Assembly (NCBI RefSeq): GCF_000689255.1 | Contig: NZ_HG964446.1 | Coordinates: forward strand, 186,001 to 250,000 | DNA length: 64,000 nucleotides | Source: Mycobacterium triplex | GTDB taxonomy: Bacteria; Actinomycetota; Actinomycetes; Mycobacteriales; Mycobacteriaceae | Reading direction: 5' to 3' | Shown: piece after piece, positions 7,462-16,705 of the stretch | How positions within the stretch are numbered: the stretch's first letter is position 1 | Layout of the letters: every line of letters starts with the position of its first letter | The notes under the pieces: model-generated | Databases searched by the model: none | Seen by the model: the letters and a program-made list of their open reading frames with translations, nothing else | Told to the model about the DNA's origin: nothing | Translations under genes and position numbers: made by a program

Positions 7462-8646
7462 TCACAACACGCCGCGGGCGCGCAGATCGTCGATCTCGTT
7501 GGGGGTCAAGCCGAGTAGCTCGCCGTAGACTTCGGCGTTGTGTTCACCGAGGCGCGGCCCCAGATGGTCCACCACCCCGGACGCCGACGAGAAGCGCGGA
7601 ACCGGCGCCTGCACCGTCATCGCCCCGAGCTGTTCGTCGGAGACCGAGATGAACACCTCGCGATGCGTGAGCTGCTCGTCGGCGAGCAGGTCCCGGATGT
7701 CGTAGACGGGTGCCGCGGCGACCTCGTGGGCTTCGAAGGTCTGCATCGCTTCCGAAAGTGTCTTGGTGGCAACCCAATCCGCGACCACCGTATCGACCTC
7801 ACGGGCCCGCGCCAGCCGCCGCTGCGGGTCGGAGAAGTCCGGGTCCGACACCAGGTCGTCGCGGCCGATCGCGCGAAATACCCGTAACGCCAGGGCCGGC
7901 GAGCTGCCGGACATGGCCAGCCACCGCCCGTCCGCGGTTTGGTAGGTGTTGCGCGGCGCCGAAATGTCCCACCGGTTGCCGGAACGCTCGGGCACCAACC
8001 CCAATTGGTCGTAGCCCAGCAGCGTCTGCTCCAGCAGCCGCGCCAGCGGGTCGATCAGGTTGACGTCGATCAGCTGCCCTGGCGCACCGTGAACGTCACG
8101 GTGATACAGCGCCATCATCACCGCGTAGGCGGCGTTCAACGACGCGACGCCGTCGGCCAACATGAACGGGGGCAACGTGGGCGGGCCGCCGGCCTGCCCG
8201 GTGATGTGCGCGAACCCGCTCATCGCCTCGCCCAGCGTCCCGAAGCCCGGACGTTCGCTCTTCGGCCCGGTCAACCCGTACCCCGTGATATGCAGCATCA
8301 CGATCCGGTCATTGACCGCGCGCAGGTTCTCGTAGTCCAGGCCCCATTTGCGCAACGTCTGCGGCCGGGTGTTGAAGATGACGACGTCGGCATGTTCGAC
8401 CAACCGTCGCACCATCGCCTGCCCTTCGGCGCAGCGCAGATCCAGGGTGATCGCTCGCTTGTTGCGCGACAAGGACTTCCACATGAGTCCGACGTCTTCG
8501 CGCTGATTGCCCCAGCCGCGGATCGGATCTCCGTGCCGCGGGTCCTCGACCTTGATCACGTCGGCGCCGAACTCGCCCAGATACGTCGCGACCAGTGGGG
8601 CGGCCGCCAGCGTCGCGAGGTCGAGCACTCGCACACCCTCAAGCAT
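7462..8646 (-). CDS. CaiB/BaiF (family III) CoA-transferase (394 aa)
   Basis: Transfers CoA between carboxylic acids by an aspartyl-anhydride mechanism. The N-terminal MLEGVRVLDLATLAAAPL and GADVIKVEDPRHGDPIR motifs, RNKRAITLDLR, and MLADGVASLNAAYAV with the likely catalytic Asp (about residue 168) are typical. The ATG used overlaps the monooxygenase stop by eight bases; a GTG six bases earlier is also possible. Second gene of the LLM-CoA-transferase-lyase operon controlled presumably by the divergent GntR. Confidence 0.88.
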   Translation of the reverse strand: MLEGVRVLDLATLAAAPLVATYLGEFGADVIKVEDPRHGDPIRGWGNQREDVGLMWKSLSRNKRAITLDLRCAEGQAMVRRLVEHADVVIFNTRPQTLRKWGLDYENLRAVNDRIVMLHITGYGLTGPKSERPGFGTLGEAMSGFAHITGQAGGPPTLPPFMLADGVASLNAAYAVMMALYHRDVHGAPGQLIDVNLIDPLARLLEQTLLGYDQLGLVPERSGNRWDISAPRNTYQTADGRWLAMSGSSPALALRVFRAIGRDDLVSDPDFSDPQRRLARAREVDTVVADWVATKTLSEAMQTFEAHEVAAAPVYDIRDLLADEQLTHREVFISVSDEQLGAMTVQAPVPRFSSASGVVDHLGPRLGEHNAEVYGELLGLTPNEIDDLRARGVL

Positions 8647-10012
8647 TTGCACCGGCGCCCACCCTGGTATTCGAGGGCCGTTGCAGCCCAAGGTGTCCCC
8701 GCAACGTCGAGGACTCGTACCCGGTGCGGAACAGGCCCCGTCGCTGCAGCTCCGGAACCACCATCCGCACCACGTCTTCGAATGCCCCGGGCAGATGCGT
8801 TGCCGCCAGGACGAAACCGTCGCAGGCCCCGCTCTCGAACCAGTCCGCCATCTGGTCGGCGACCTGCTCGCCGGTGCCGACGAAGCGGGGTCCCTGCAGC
8901 AGCGTCGCGCGATGGCCGGCCAGGTCGCGCACGGTCACCGTGTCGCCACCGATGTGGGTGCGCAGGTTCTGCACCAGTCCACGAATTCCGGAGGACGACG
9001 CGATCAGCTCGTCGGTGACGGGATCGTCCAGATCGTGTTGCGCGAAGTCGTAATTCATCAACTCCGACAACAGTGTCAGCGATGCCATGGGATGAACCAG
9101 TTCGTCGAGGAACAAAGCTTCGCGCTCCTTGGCGTGGGCCTCGGACTCGCCGACCACAGCGTAGGCCATCGGGCAGATTCGCACCGCGGCAGGATCACGC
9201 CCGGCCTCGGCGATGCGCTCTTTCTGGTCCGCGTAGTGGCTGCGCGCGACCTCGATGCCCGGATCGCCGGTGAAGATCAATTCCGCCCAGCGGGAGGCGA
9301 ATTCGCGTCCGCGGCCCGATGAACCGGCCTGGATGATGACCGGCCGGCCCTGCGGGGTGCGCGGAACGGTCAGGGGACCACGCGACGAGAAGTACTGCCC
9401 GACATGCCTGAGCTCGTGCACCTTGTCCGGGTCGCCATACTGCCCGGTCGCCCGGTCGTGCAGGATCGCGTCGTCCTCCCAGGTGTCCCAGAGCCCGGCG
9501 ACCACGTCCATGAACTCGTCGGCGCGGTCGTAGCGCTCGTCGTGGCCGAGGTGGGTATCGACGCCGAAGTTCTGCGCCTCGCTGTCGTTGACGGAGGTGA
9601 CCACGTTCCAGGCCGCGCGGCCGCCGGACAGATGGTCCAGCGTCGCGAATGTTCGGGCGACATGGAACGGCTGGTAGTAGGTGGTCGAGTAGGTCGCACC
9701 CAATCCGATGCGCGACGTCGCCTGCGCCAGCACGCCGAGCACGATGCTGAGATCCAGCTTGACCGGGCGGGCGCCGTAAGACACCGCCTCGGCCACCGAT
9801 CCCCCGTAGACCCCCGGCATTGCCAAGCGATCGTCGAAGAACATCAGGTCGAAGCAGCCTTCTTCGAGCTGGCGGGCGATCTTGGCGTAGTACGCGGCGT
9901 CGAGGTAGCCGTGTTCGGTGGCCGGGTGCCGCCACGATCCGGCGTATACCGAGGTGCTGCCCGCCTGCATGAATGCAACGAGAGCCATCTTGTCTTGTCG
10001 TCGATCAGCCAT
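8639..10012 (-). CDS. LLM-class flavin-dependent monooxygenase, NtaA/SnaA/DszA type (457 aa)
   Basis: FMNH2-dependent bacterial-luciferase-fold monooxygenase. Length and motifs fit the NtaA/SnaA/DszA/SoxA branch: GSWRHP near the N-terminus, FFDDRLAMPGVYGGS, GLGATYSTTYYQPFHVAR, and SGGRAAWNVVTSVNDSEAQNFG. These enzymes attack xenobiotics, sulfur heterocycles or aminopolycarboxylates using reduced FMN from a separate reductase, none of which is seen nearby. First gene of a three-gene operon and divergent from GntR. Confidence 0.88.
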   Translation of the reverse strand: MADRRQDKMALVAFMQAGSTSVYAGSWRHPATEHGYLDAAYYAKIARQLEEGCFDLMFFDDRLAMPGVYGGSVAEAVSYGARPVKLDLSIVLGVLAQATSRIGLGATYSTTYYQPFHVARTFATLDHLSGGRAAWNVVTSVNDSEAQNFGVDTHLGHDERYDRADEFMDVVAGLWDTWEDDAILHDRATGQYGDPDKVHELRHVGQYFSSRGPLTVPRTPQGRPVIIQAGSSGRGREFASRWAELIFTGDPGIEVARSHYADQKERIAEAGRDPAAVRICPMAYAVVGESEAHAKEREALFLDELVHPMASLTLLSELMNYDFAQHDLDDPVTDELIASSSGIRGLVQNLRTHIGGDTVTVRDLAGHRATLLQGPRFVGTGEQVADQMADWFESGACDGFVLAATHLPGAFEDVVRMVVPELQRRGLFRTGYESSTLRGHLGLQRPSNTRVGAGANA

Positions 10013-10028
10013 GGTCGAAATCTAACAC

Positions 10029-10040
10029 CTGATATTTCAG
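10029..10040. promoter_or_regulatory. Possible GntR operator (CTGATATTTCAG) in divergent gap
   Basis: The 67-base gap between the monooxygenase and the GntR gene is AT-rich relative to surroundings and holds the imperfect palindrome CTGA-TATT-TCAG, followed by a second similar stretch (GATTTCAAATGTGAGA). Its placement fits autoregulation plus control of the operon, but the symmetry is short. Confidence 0.3.
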
Positions 10041-10079
10041 ATTTCAAATGTGAGATGTGCTGTTTGATACCATTCGCGG

Positions 10080-10739
10080 ATGCCCTCGACCCCTGGGATC
10101 GACATCTCCGGAACGGTGCGCGAACGGGCCGCCCGCGAGCTGCGGGACCGCATCCTGACCGGCGCCCTGCCCGCCGGTACGCGGGTCGACCTCGACGCCA
10201 TCACCGCGGAGTTCGCGACCAGCCGGACCCCGGTCCGCGAGGCGCTGCTGGAACTCTCCTTCGAAGGCCTGGTCGAGGTCGCGCCCCGCAGCGGCGTCAC
10301 CGTGATCGGCATCAGCCCCACCGATGTGATGGACAGCTTCACCATCCTCGGCGTGCTCACCGGACAGGCCGCCGCCTGGGCGGCCCAGCGCATCGAACCG
10401 GGGGAGCTCGACATGTTGCGCGAACTCGCCGCGGATGTGGTGGCCCGCTCCGGCGACGACAGCATCGGCGAGGCCAACTGGCACTTCCACCAGAAGATCC
10501 ACCGCGCCGCGCACTCACCGCGATTGATGACGCAGATCAAGCAGGCCGCGCGCGTGGTGCCGACCAACTTCCTCACCCTGTTTCCCGACCACGAGAAACA
10601 CTCGCTCGACGAGCACCAAGAACTGATCGACGCGCTCGGCGACAAGGACGTCGAACGGTCCCGCACGATCGCCGAACGCCATGTCCTGGACGCGGGGCGC
10701 TCGCTTGCCGACTGGCTCGAGCAGCGCCGCACCGCCTGA
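10080..10739 (+). CDS. GntR-family regulator, FCD type (219 aa)
   Basis: N-terminal winged helix with LRDRILTGALPAGTRVDLDA and SRTPVREALLELSFEGLVE (about residues 20-65), the GntR signature, then an all-helical FCD-like ligand domain with histidines (EANWHFHQKIHRAAHS; EHQELIDAL; AERHVLDA) that usually bind a metal and a carboxylate effector. Divergent from the LLM/CoA-transferase/lyase operon, so it is the likely repressor of it, sensing a pathway acid. ATG start follows the gap containing the candidate operator. Confidence 0.9.
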   Translation: MPSTPGIDISGTVRERAARELRDRILTGALPAGTRVDLDAITAEFATSRTPVREALLELSFEGLVEVAPRSGVTVIGISPTDVMDSFTILGVLTGQAAAWAAQRIEPGELDMLRELAADVVARSGDDSIGEANWHFHQKIHRAAHSPRLMTQIKQAARVVPTNFLTLFPDHEKHSLDEHQELIDALGDKDVERSRTIAERHVLDAGRSLADWLEQRRTA

Positions 10740-10808
10740 GACGCAACCGGCCGTCACACGCCGCGAGCGCTTGCCGGCGCGGCGTCCGGATTTGAGTATT
10801 TTCGTGGG

Positions 10809-13800
10809 GTGACTTTGCCTTCTGGGCCTCCTATCCCCGCACGAGTCCCAGCGCAGTACACGCTGTCGCGTGCCGCCCCGCGCCCGCGCACGCTGATCGA
10901 CATCCTCTACGAGACCGCCGCGCGCTACCCGGACGCCACGGCCATCGACGACGGCACCGTCCAGCTCACCTACAACGAATTGATCGGCGACATCGAGGCC
11001 AGCGTGGACTGGCTGGCCGCCCGGGGCATCGGGCGCGGCGACCGCATCGGGATCCGGATGCCGTCGGGCAGCTACGCGCTGTACGTCGCGATTCTGGCGA
11101 CGTTGGCCACGGGTGCGGCGTACGTGCCCGTCGACGCCGACGATCCCGACGAGCGCGCCGAGTTGGTGTTCGGTGAGGCCGGCGTCGTGGGCATCATCAC
11201 CGAGGCCGGCCTGCTCCGGGGCGTCGGCTTGTCGCGGGGCTGGCGGGCCACCGCGCCGCTGGCCCGCGATGACGCCTGGATCATCTTCACGTCCGGATCG
11301 ACCGGCACGCCAAAGGGTGTCGCGGTGACACACCGCAGCGCCGCGGCGTTCGTCGACGCCGAGGCGCAGATGTTCTTGCAGGACAACCCGATTGGTCCCG
11401 GCGATCGGGTTCTGGCCGGCCTGTCGGTGGCCTTCGATGCGTCGTGCGAGGAAATGTGGCTGGCGTGGCGCCACGGTGCGTGCCTGGTTCCCGCCCCGCG
11501 CTCGCTGGTGCGCAGCGGGATGGACCTGGGCCCCTGGCTGGTCACCCGCGACGTGACCGTGGTCTCGACGGTGCCGGCGCTGGCGGCGTTGTGGCCCAGT
11601 GAGGCACTGGAAGCGGTGCGGCTGTTGATCTTTGGCGGTGAGGCCTGCCCGCCGGAGCTGGTCGATCGGCTGGCCGTCGACGGCCGGGAAGTGTGGAACA
11701 CCTACGGCCCGACCGAGGCCACGGTGGTCGCGTGCGCGGCAAAGCTCGGCGGCACCGGGCCGATCAGCATCGGGCTGCCGCTGCCCGGGTGGGATCTGGC
11801 CGTCGTCGACGCCGACTGTCTGCCAGTCGCTTACGGCGATGTCGGCGAGTTGGTGATCGGCGGCGTCGGCCTGGCCCGCTACCTGGACAAGGACAAGGAC
11901 GCCGAGAAGTACGCCCCGATGCCGTCGCTGGGCTGGCCCCGCGCCTACCGCAGCGGCGACCTGGTTCGGCTGGAACGCGACGGCCTGTATTTCTGCGGCC
12001 GCAGCGACGACCAGGTCAAGGTCGGGGGCCGGCGGATCGAGCTCGGCGAGGTCGACTCGGCGCTGGTGCACCTGCCCGGCGTCAGCGGCGGAGCGGCCGC
12101 GGTGCGCCATACCGCCACCGGCACACCGGTATTGGTCGGCTATCTGGTCAGCGCGGACCCCGGGTTCGACCTCGACGAGGCGCGCACCCGGCTCGCTGCA
12201 CAGCTGCCGGCCTCGCTGCTGCCGCGGCTGGTCCGGGTGGACGAACTGCCCACCCGCACGTCGGGCAAGGTCGACCGCGATGCGTTGCCGTGGCCGCCGC
12301 CGGGTGGCCAGTCGGATGAGTCGAAAGACCTCGGCGGCACCAGCGGCTGGCTGGCCGGGGTGTGGCGGGACCTGCTCGGCGCGGCGGTGGACAGTCGGGA
12401 AGCCGACTTCTTCGCGCTCGGCGGCGGTTCGCTCGCCGCAGCGCAGCTTGTCGCGGTGCTGCGCCAGCGGTACCCACAGGTCACCGTTGCCGATCTGTAC
12501 GACCACCCGCGGCTGGGCTCGCTGGCCGGGTTCCTCGACGAGCTCGAGGCGCCGCCGGAGGTCGCCGAGCGCACGGTCCGGCCGACGCCGTGGCTGACGC
12601 GCTTCACCCAGAGCGTGCTTGCCGTGCCGTTGGCGACGCTGTCGGCCCTGCCGTGGTTGACGTGGCTGGCGTTGGGCAACAACGTCGCCCGCGCCCTGCA
12701 CGTGGTGCCGTGGACCGTCGCGGTGAACTGGTGGCTGGTCGCGGTGGCGTTCGTCTTGTTCGTCACACCGTTGGGCCGCATGGGTATTGCTGTGCTGTCC
12801 GCACGGATTTTGCTGTCGAAGGTGCGTCCGGGCAGCTATCCCCGCGGCGGGTCGGTGCACCTGCGGATCTGGTTCACCGAACGGCTCGCCGAGGCCAGCG
12901 GTGCGCACAACCTGTCCGGGGCGCCGTGGCTGGTGTACTACGCCCGCGCGCTGGGCGCCGACATCGGCAAGGGTGTCGACCTGCATTCGCTGCCGCCGGT
13001 CACCGGGATGCTCACCCTGGGTCACCGCTGCGCCGTCGAACCCGAAGTCGACCTGTGCGGTCACTGGCTCGACGGGGACGTCCTCCAGGTCGGCGAGATC
13101 ACCATCGGCGACGACGCGACGGTCGGCGCCCGCAGCACGTTGCTGCCCGGCGCGGTCGTCGGCAAGAACGCCGACGTGGCCCCGGGCGCGGGCGTGCGGG
13201 ACAAGATCAAGAACGGCCAGTACTGGAAGGGCTCGCCGGCGGTGAAGTCGGGCCGGGTCAACCACCCGTGGCCGGACGAACGCCCCGCCCGGCGGACGCA
13301 TTGGGTCGCGGTGTACGGGCTGACGTCGGTGTTGCTGGGGGCGTTGCCGCTGATCGCGGCGGCGGGTGGCCTCGCGGTGATCGGGCTGGCCGTGCGCAAC
13401 ACGCACCGGCTGTCGCAGGCCGTGGTCCCGGCGCTGCTGTGGACGCCGGCCGCGACACTGACCGCACTCGCGGTGTACGCGCTGCTGACGGTGCTCGGGG
13501 TGCGACTGCTGTCGCTGGGTCTGCGCGAGGGCTACCACCCGGTGCGCAGCCGCGCCGGGTGGCAACTGTGGGCGACCGAGCGCCTGATGGACGCCGCACG
13601 CAACTACCTGTTCCCGCTGTACGCCAGCCTGCTTACGCCGATGTGGCTACGCCTGCTGGGCGCCAAAGTCGGTGCCGGCACCGAGATCTCGACGGTGTTG
13701 CTGACGCCGAAGTTCACCGTGATCGAAGACGGCGCGTTCCTGGCCGACGACACCATGGTCGCGTCCTACGAGCTCGGCGGCGGCTGGATCTACGCGGCGA

Positions 13801-14738
13801 AGACGACCGTCGGGCGCCGGGCGTTCCTCGGCAACTCCGGTATCACCCAGCCCGGTCGCCGGGTTCCCGCTGACGGACTGGTGGCGGTGCTGTCGGCCGC
13901 GCCGCCCAAGGCCAAGCGCGGCTCGTCCTGGCTGGGCAGCCCGCCGATGCGGCTGCGCCGGCGCCCCGCCGAGACCGACGCATCCACCACGTTCGACCCG
14001 CCGCGACGACTGAAGGTGTTGCGGGCGGTCGTGGAGACGTTCCGGCTGTTGCCGGTGATCGTGTCGGTCGCGATCGGCCTGGCCGTGCTGGGCGGATTAC
14101 AGGCGCTGGCAAGGATATTCGGCATCTGGTGGACCGCACTGGGCGGCGGGCTGGTGCTGCTTTCGGCGGGCGCGATCGCGGGCGTGATCACGATCGTCGC
14201 GAAATGGCTTCTGGTCGGCCGGATCCGGGCCAGCGAATATCCGCTCTGGTCGTCGTTCGTATGGCGCAACGAGGTCGCCGACACCTTCGTCGAAACCGTT
14301 GCCGCGCCGTGGTTCGCGCGGGCGGCCAGCGGGACACCGATCTTGAACCTGTGGCTGCGTGCGCTGGGCGCCCGCGTCGGCCGCGGCGTGTGGTGCGAAA
14401 CCTACTGGCTCCCCGAGGCCGACCTCGTCGCCCTGGGCGACGGGGCCACCGTCAACCGCGGCTGCGTGGTGCAGACACACCTGTTTCACGACCGGATCAT
14501 GCGAATGGACAGTGTCGTGCTGGAGCCCGGTGCGACGCTGGGCCCGCATTGCGTCGCACTGCCCGCCGCCCGGCTCGGCGCCGGCGCGACCGTCGGGCCC
14601 GCGTCCCTGGTGGTGCGTGGCGACGAGGTGCCGGGATCGACACGTTGGCAGGGCAATCCGATCAGGCCATGGAATGCCGGCCGCAAGAAGGCAGGTAAGA
14701 CCGGCTCCGGGCGCAGCGCGCAGGACACCGCCGCGTGA
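10809..14738 (+). CDS. Pls/PosA-type single-module NRPS with membrane-embedded tandem C domains (1309 aa)
   Basis: Membrane-bound synthetase resembling epsilon-poly-L-lysine synthetase. Adenylation domain about 30-500: FTSGSTGTPKG (A3, about 158), AFDASCEEM with an Asp for the substrate amine (A4), NTYGPTEAT (A5, about 297), YRSGDL (A7, about 379), TSGKVDRDALP (A10). Carrier domain with GGGSLAAAQ, Ser about 541. Then six predicted membrane helices in three pairs (about 606-660, 835-905, 1080-1140), each pair followed by a soluble left-handed-beta-helix-like block (about 700-815, 930-1060, 1160-1290). This A-T-3x(TM-C) layout is the Pls architecture and is intact. GTG start. Product is predicted to be an isopeptide-linked homopolymer; the amino acid is unknown. 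Confidence 0.88.
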   Translation: MTLPSGPPIPARVPAQYTLSRAAPRPRTLIDILYETAARYPDATAIDDGTVQLTYNELIGDIEASVDWLAARGIGRGDRIGIRMPSGSYALYVAILATLATGAAYVPVDADDPDERAELVFGEAGVVGIITEAGLLRGVGLSRGWRATAPLARDDAWIIFTSGSTGTPKGVAVTHRSAAAFVDAEAQMFLQDNPIGPGDRVLAGLSVAFDASCEEMWLAWRHGACLVPAPRSLVRSGMDLGPWLVTRDVTVVSTVPALAALWPSEALEAVRLLIFGGEACPPELVDRLAVDGREVWNTYGPTEATVVACAAKLGGTGPISIGLPLPGWDLAVVDADCLPVAYGDVGELVIGGVGLARYLDKDKDAEKYAPMPSLGWPRAYRSGDLVRLERDGLYFCGRSDDQVKVGGRRIELGEVDSALVHLPGVSGGAAAVRHTATGTPVLVGYLVSADPGFDLDEARTRLAAQLPASLLPRLVRVDELPTRTSGKVDRDALPWPPPGGQSDESKDLGGTSGWLAGVWRDLLGAAVDSREADFFALGGGSLAAAQLVAVLRQRYPQVTVADLYDHPRLGSLAGFLDELEAPPEVAERTVRPTPWLTRFTQSVLAVPLATLSALPWLTWLALGNNVARALHVVPWTVAVNWWLVAVAFVLFVTPLGRMGIAVLSARILLSKVRPGSYPRGGSVHLRIWFTERLAEASGAHNLSGAPWLVYYARALGADIGKGVDLHSLPPVTGMLTLGHRCAVEPEVDLCGHWLDGDVLQVGEITIGDDATVGARSTLLPGAVVGKNADVAPGAGVRDKIKNGQYWKGSPAVKSGRVNHPWPDERPARRTHWVAVYGLTSVLLGALPLIAAAGGLAVIGLAVRNTHRLSQAVVPALLWTPAATLTALAVYALLTVLGVRLLSLGLREGYHPVRSRAGWQLWATERLMDAARNYLFPLYASLLTPMWLRLLGAKVGAGTEISTVLLTPKFTVIEDGAFLADDTMVASYELGGGWIYAAKTTVGRRAFLGNSGITQPGRRVPADGLVAVLSAAPPKAKRGSSWLGSPPMRLRRRPAETDASTTFDPPRRLKVLRAVVETFRLLPVIVSVAIGLAVLGGLQALARIFGIWWTALGGGLVLLSAGAIAGVITIVAKWLLVGRIRASEYPLWSSFVWRNEVADTFVETVAAPWFARAASGTPILNLWLRALGARVGRGVWCETYWLPEADLVALGDGATVNRGCVVQTHLFHDRIMRMDSVVLEPGATLGPHCVALPAARLGAGATVGPASLVVRGDEVPGSTRWQGNPIRPWNAGRKKAGKTGSGRSAQDTAA

Positions 14739-16057
14739 AGGCCTCCGCGAAGAAGACGACACCGCCGGATGTGATCGACGAGTACCTGCCGAAGAATGGC
14801 AACACCGGCTACCAGGTGTCGCGCTACGAGCTGGATCTGGACTACAAGACCGCGTCCAACCGACTGTCCGGTTCGGCCACGATCACCGCCGTCGCCTTGA
14901 CCGACTTGCAGCAACTCACGCTCGACCTCTCCAATGCGCTGACGGTGTCCAAGGTGTCGGTAAACGGCAAACGCGCCGACCAATTCTCTTGTCGCAACGG
15001 AAAATTGCGGATCCGACTGGCCTCGAAGCTTCCGACCGGGGCCTCGTTGTCGATCGCGGTGCGCTACGGCGGTTCGCCACGTCCGATTCGTTCGCTGTGG
15101 GGCAACGTCGGTTTCGAGGAACTGACCGACGGCGTCCTGGTCGCCGGGCAACCCAACGGCGCCGCGTCGTGGTTTCCCTGCAACGACCACCCCAGCGCCA
15201 AAGCGGCGTTTCACCTGCAGATCAGCACCGAAAGCCGGTACCGGGTGCTCGCCAACGGGCGGCTGCTCTCGCGCCGGGCCCGCGCATCGCGGACGGTGTG
15301 GACCTATGAACAGCCCGAGCCGACGTCGACCTACCTGATCACCTTGCAGATCGGCAGCTACCAGATGCGGCGGCTGGCCCGCACGCCGGTGCCGATACAG
15401 GCGGCGTTACCCGAGCGGTTGCGCCGCGACTTCGATCACGACTTCGCCCGCCAACCCGAGATGATGAAGCTGTTCATCGATCTGTTCGGACCGTATCCGC
15501 TGGCCGCCGGGTACACCGTCGTGGTCACCGACGATCCGCTGGAGATACCCCTCGAGGCCCAAGGCATTTCGATCTTCGGGGCCAATCATTGCGACGGCAC
15601 CCGGTCGAGCGAACGGTTGATCGCCCACGAACTGGCCCATCAGTGGTTCGGCAACTCGGTGACCGCGGGCCAATGGCGCGATATCTGGCTGCACGAAGGA
15701 TTCGCGTGTTACGCGGAATGGTTGTGGTCGGAACACAGCGGCGGCCCCAGCGCCGACGACCTCGCGCGGCTGCACCACACCCAGTTGCGCGCCAAGCCGC
15801 AAGAGCTACTACTGACCGATCCCGGAGCCCGCGACATGTTCGACGACCGCGTATACAAACGGGGCGCGCTCACCCTGCACGCACTGCGCGGGCGGCTGGG
15901 CAGCGACAATTTCTTTGCGCTGCTGAAGGATTGGACGTCGCGGCATCGTCACGGCACCGCCGCCACCGCCGACTTCACCGGCCTGGCGGCCAACTACTCC
16001 GACGAGTCGCTGCGGCCATTGTGGGAAGCGTGGCTGTACTCGACGGCAGTACCGTGA
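14735..16057 (+). CDS. M1-family zinc metallopeptidase (440 aa)
   Basis: Gluzincin aminopeptidase. The zinc site is HELAHQWFG (about residues 297-305) with the third ligand in LHEGFACYAEWLW (about 316), and EAQGISIFG stands where GxMEN-like exopeptidase motifs sit. The N-terminal saddle domain (about 20-200) is present, but the long C-terminal helical domain of larger M1 enzymes is absent. No signal peptide. The GTG start overlaps the NRPS stop as GTGA, so the two are translationally coupled. A role in trimming or degrading the NRPS product is attractive but inferred. Confidence 0.88.
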   Translation: MKASAKKTTPPDVIDEYLPKNGNTGYQVSRYELDLDYKTASNRLSGSATITAVALTDLQQLTLDLSNALTVSKVSVNGKRADQFSCRNGKLRIRLASKLPTGASLSIAVRYGGSPRPIRSLWGNVGFEELTDGVLVAGQPNGAASWFPCNDHPSAKAAFHLQISTESRYRVLANGRLLSRRARASRTVWTYEQPEPTSTYLITLQIGSYQMRRLARTPVPIQAALPERLRRDFDHDFARQPEMMKLFIDLFGPYPLAAGYTVVVTDDPLEIPLEAQGISIFGANHCDGTRSSERLIAHELAHQWFGNSVTAGQWRDIWLHEGFACYAEWLWSEHSGGPSADDLARLHHTQLRAKPQELLLTDPGARDMFDDRVYKRGALTLHALRGRLGSDNFFALLKDWTSRHRHGTAATADFTGLAANYSDESLRPLWEAWLYSTAVP

Positions 16058-16074
16058 CGAGTTGAGCGCGGAAA

Positions 16075-16356
16075 TCAGCCTCCGCCGCCGGCCGCGCCGC
16101 CGCCCGCGGCACCACCTGCCGATCCGCCGCCGGCTGCGCCGCCGGGCCCACTGGGCATGTTTTGGCCGCCCGAACCCATGCCCGGCTGGATCGGCGCACC
16201 CGGAGCCAACTGCGGGGTGGACGTGGCGGGCCCCGGTGTGGGCGTGGCCGGCGCGGCGACCGACTCCGGGACGCTGCTACCGCAGGCAATCCCCAGGCCG
16301 ACTACGGCCGCCCCGCCAAGAAGCGCGAACCCCGTTTTCACTGCGTGCGAACTCAT
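16075..16356 (-). CDS. Small exported Gly/Ala/Pro-rich protein, possible lipoprotein (93 aa)
   Basis: N-terminal hydrophobic segment (about 6-24) ends in LGIACGSS, a weak lipobox-like site with Cys at about 25. The rest is low-complexity: Pro/Thr-rich, then Gly/Ala-rich to the end (GGAAGGGSAGGAAGGG). GGAGG four bases before the ATG. A paralogue lies just upstream at 16447-16656. Function unknown; probably surface-exposed and disordered. Confidence 0.65.
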   Translation of the reverse strand: MSSHAVKTGFALLGGAAVVGLGIACGSSVPESVAAPATPTPGPATSTPQLAPGAPIQPGMGSGGQNMPSGPGGAAGGGSAGGAAGGGAAGGGG

Positions 16357-16446
16357 GGAACCTCCACTCGGTTGTCGGATCTCTTGTCGCGCCTAGGTGC
16401 GATACCCGTTCGATACGAGACCAACCACGGAAAGTTCGTCGGGTTC

Positions 16447-16656
16447 CTAGCCCCCGTTGGGACGTGCGGGCACCGATGTCGACGGAAGCAACGTCGGCCC
16501 CGGGGTATTGGACGAGGTAGGCGGTGACGTCGTCGGCGGCGCGGCCACCGGCGTACCCGCCCCGGCACCGCACGCGACCGCCAACACGAGCAAGCCCGCA
16601 CCACCGACAAGCGCACATCCGCGTTTCACGGCATCAGATCTCAGCAAATTACCCAT
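16447..16656 (-). CDS. Small exported Pro/Thr-rich protein, possible lipoprotein (69 aa)
   Basis: Starts MGNLLRSDAVKRG, then a hydrophobic stretch ending in VLAVACGAGAG, matching the layout of the protein at 16075-16356 (SHAVKTGFALLGGA...IACGS versus SDAVKRGCALVGGA...VACGA). The mature part is short and rich in Pro, Thr and Ser. The two genes look like a tandem duplication. An upstream ATG at 16692 is less likely. Function unknown. Confidence 0.6.
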   Translation of the reverse strand: MGNLLRSDAVKRGCALVGGAGLLVLAVACGAGAGTPVAAPPTTSPPTSSNTPGPTLLPSTSVPARPNGG

Positions 16657-16705
16657 TTGGCTGCGGTACCCGCTCACCGCCGGTCGAATCATCCGATCGG
16701 CAGCG

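Noticed and set aside
10515..13565. 1016-codon open frame on the minus strand opposite the NRPS
   Set aside because: Arg/Gln/His/Ala-rich shadow with no motif; the plus-strand frame has all adenylation and carrier motifs.
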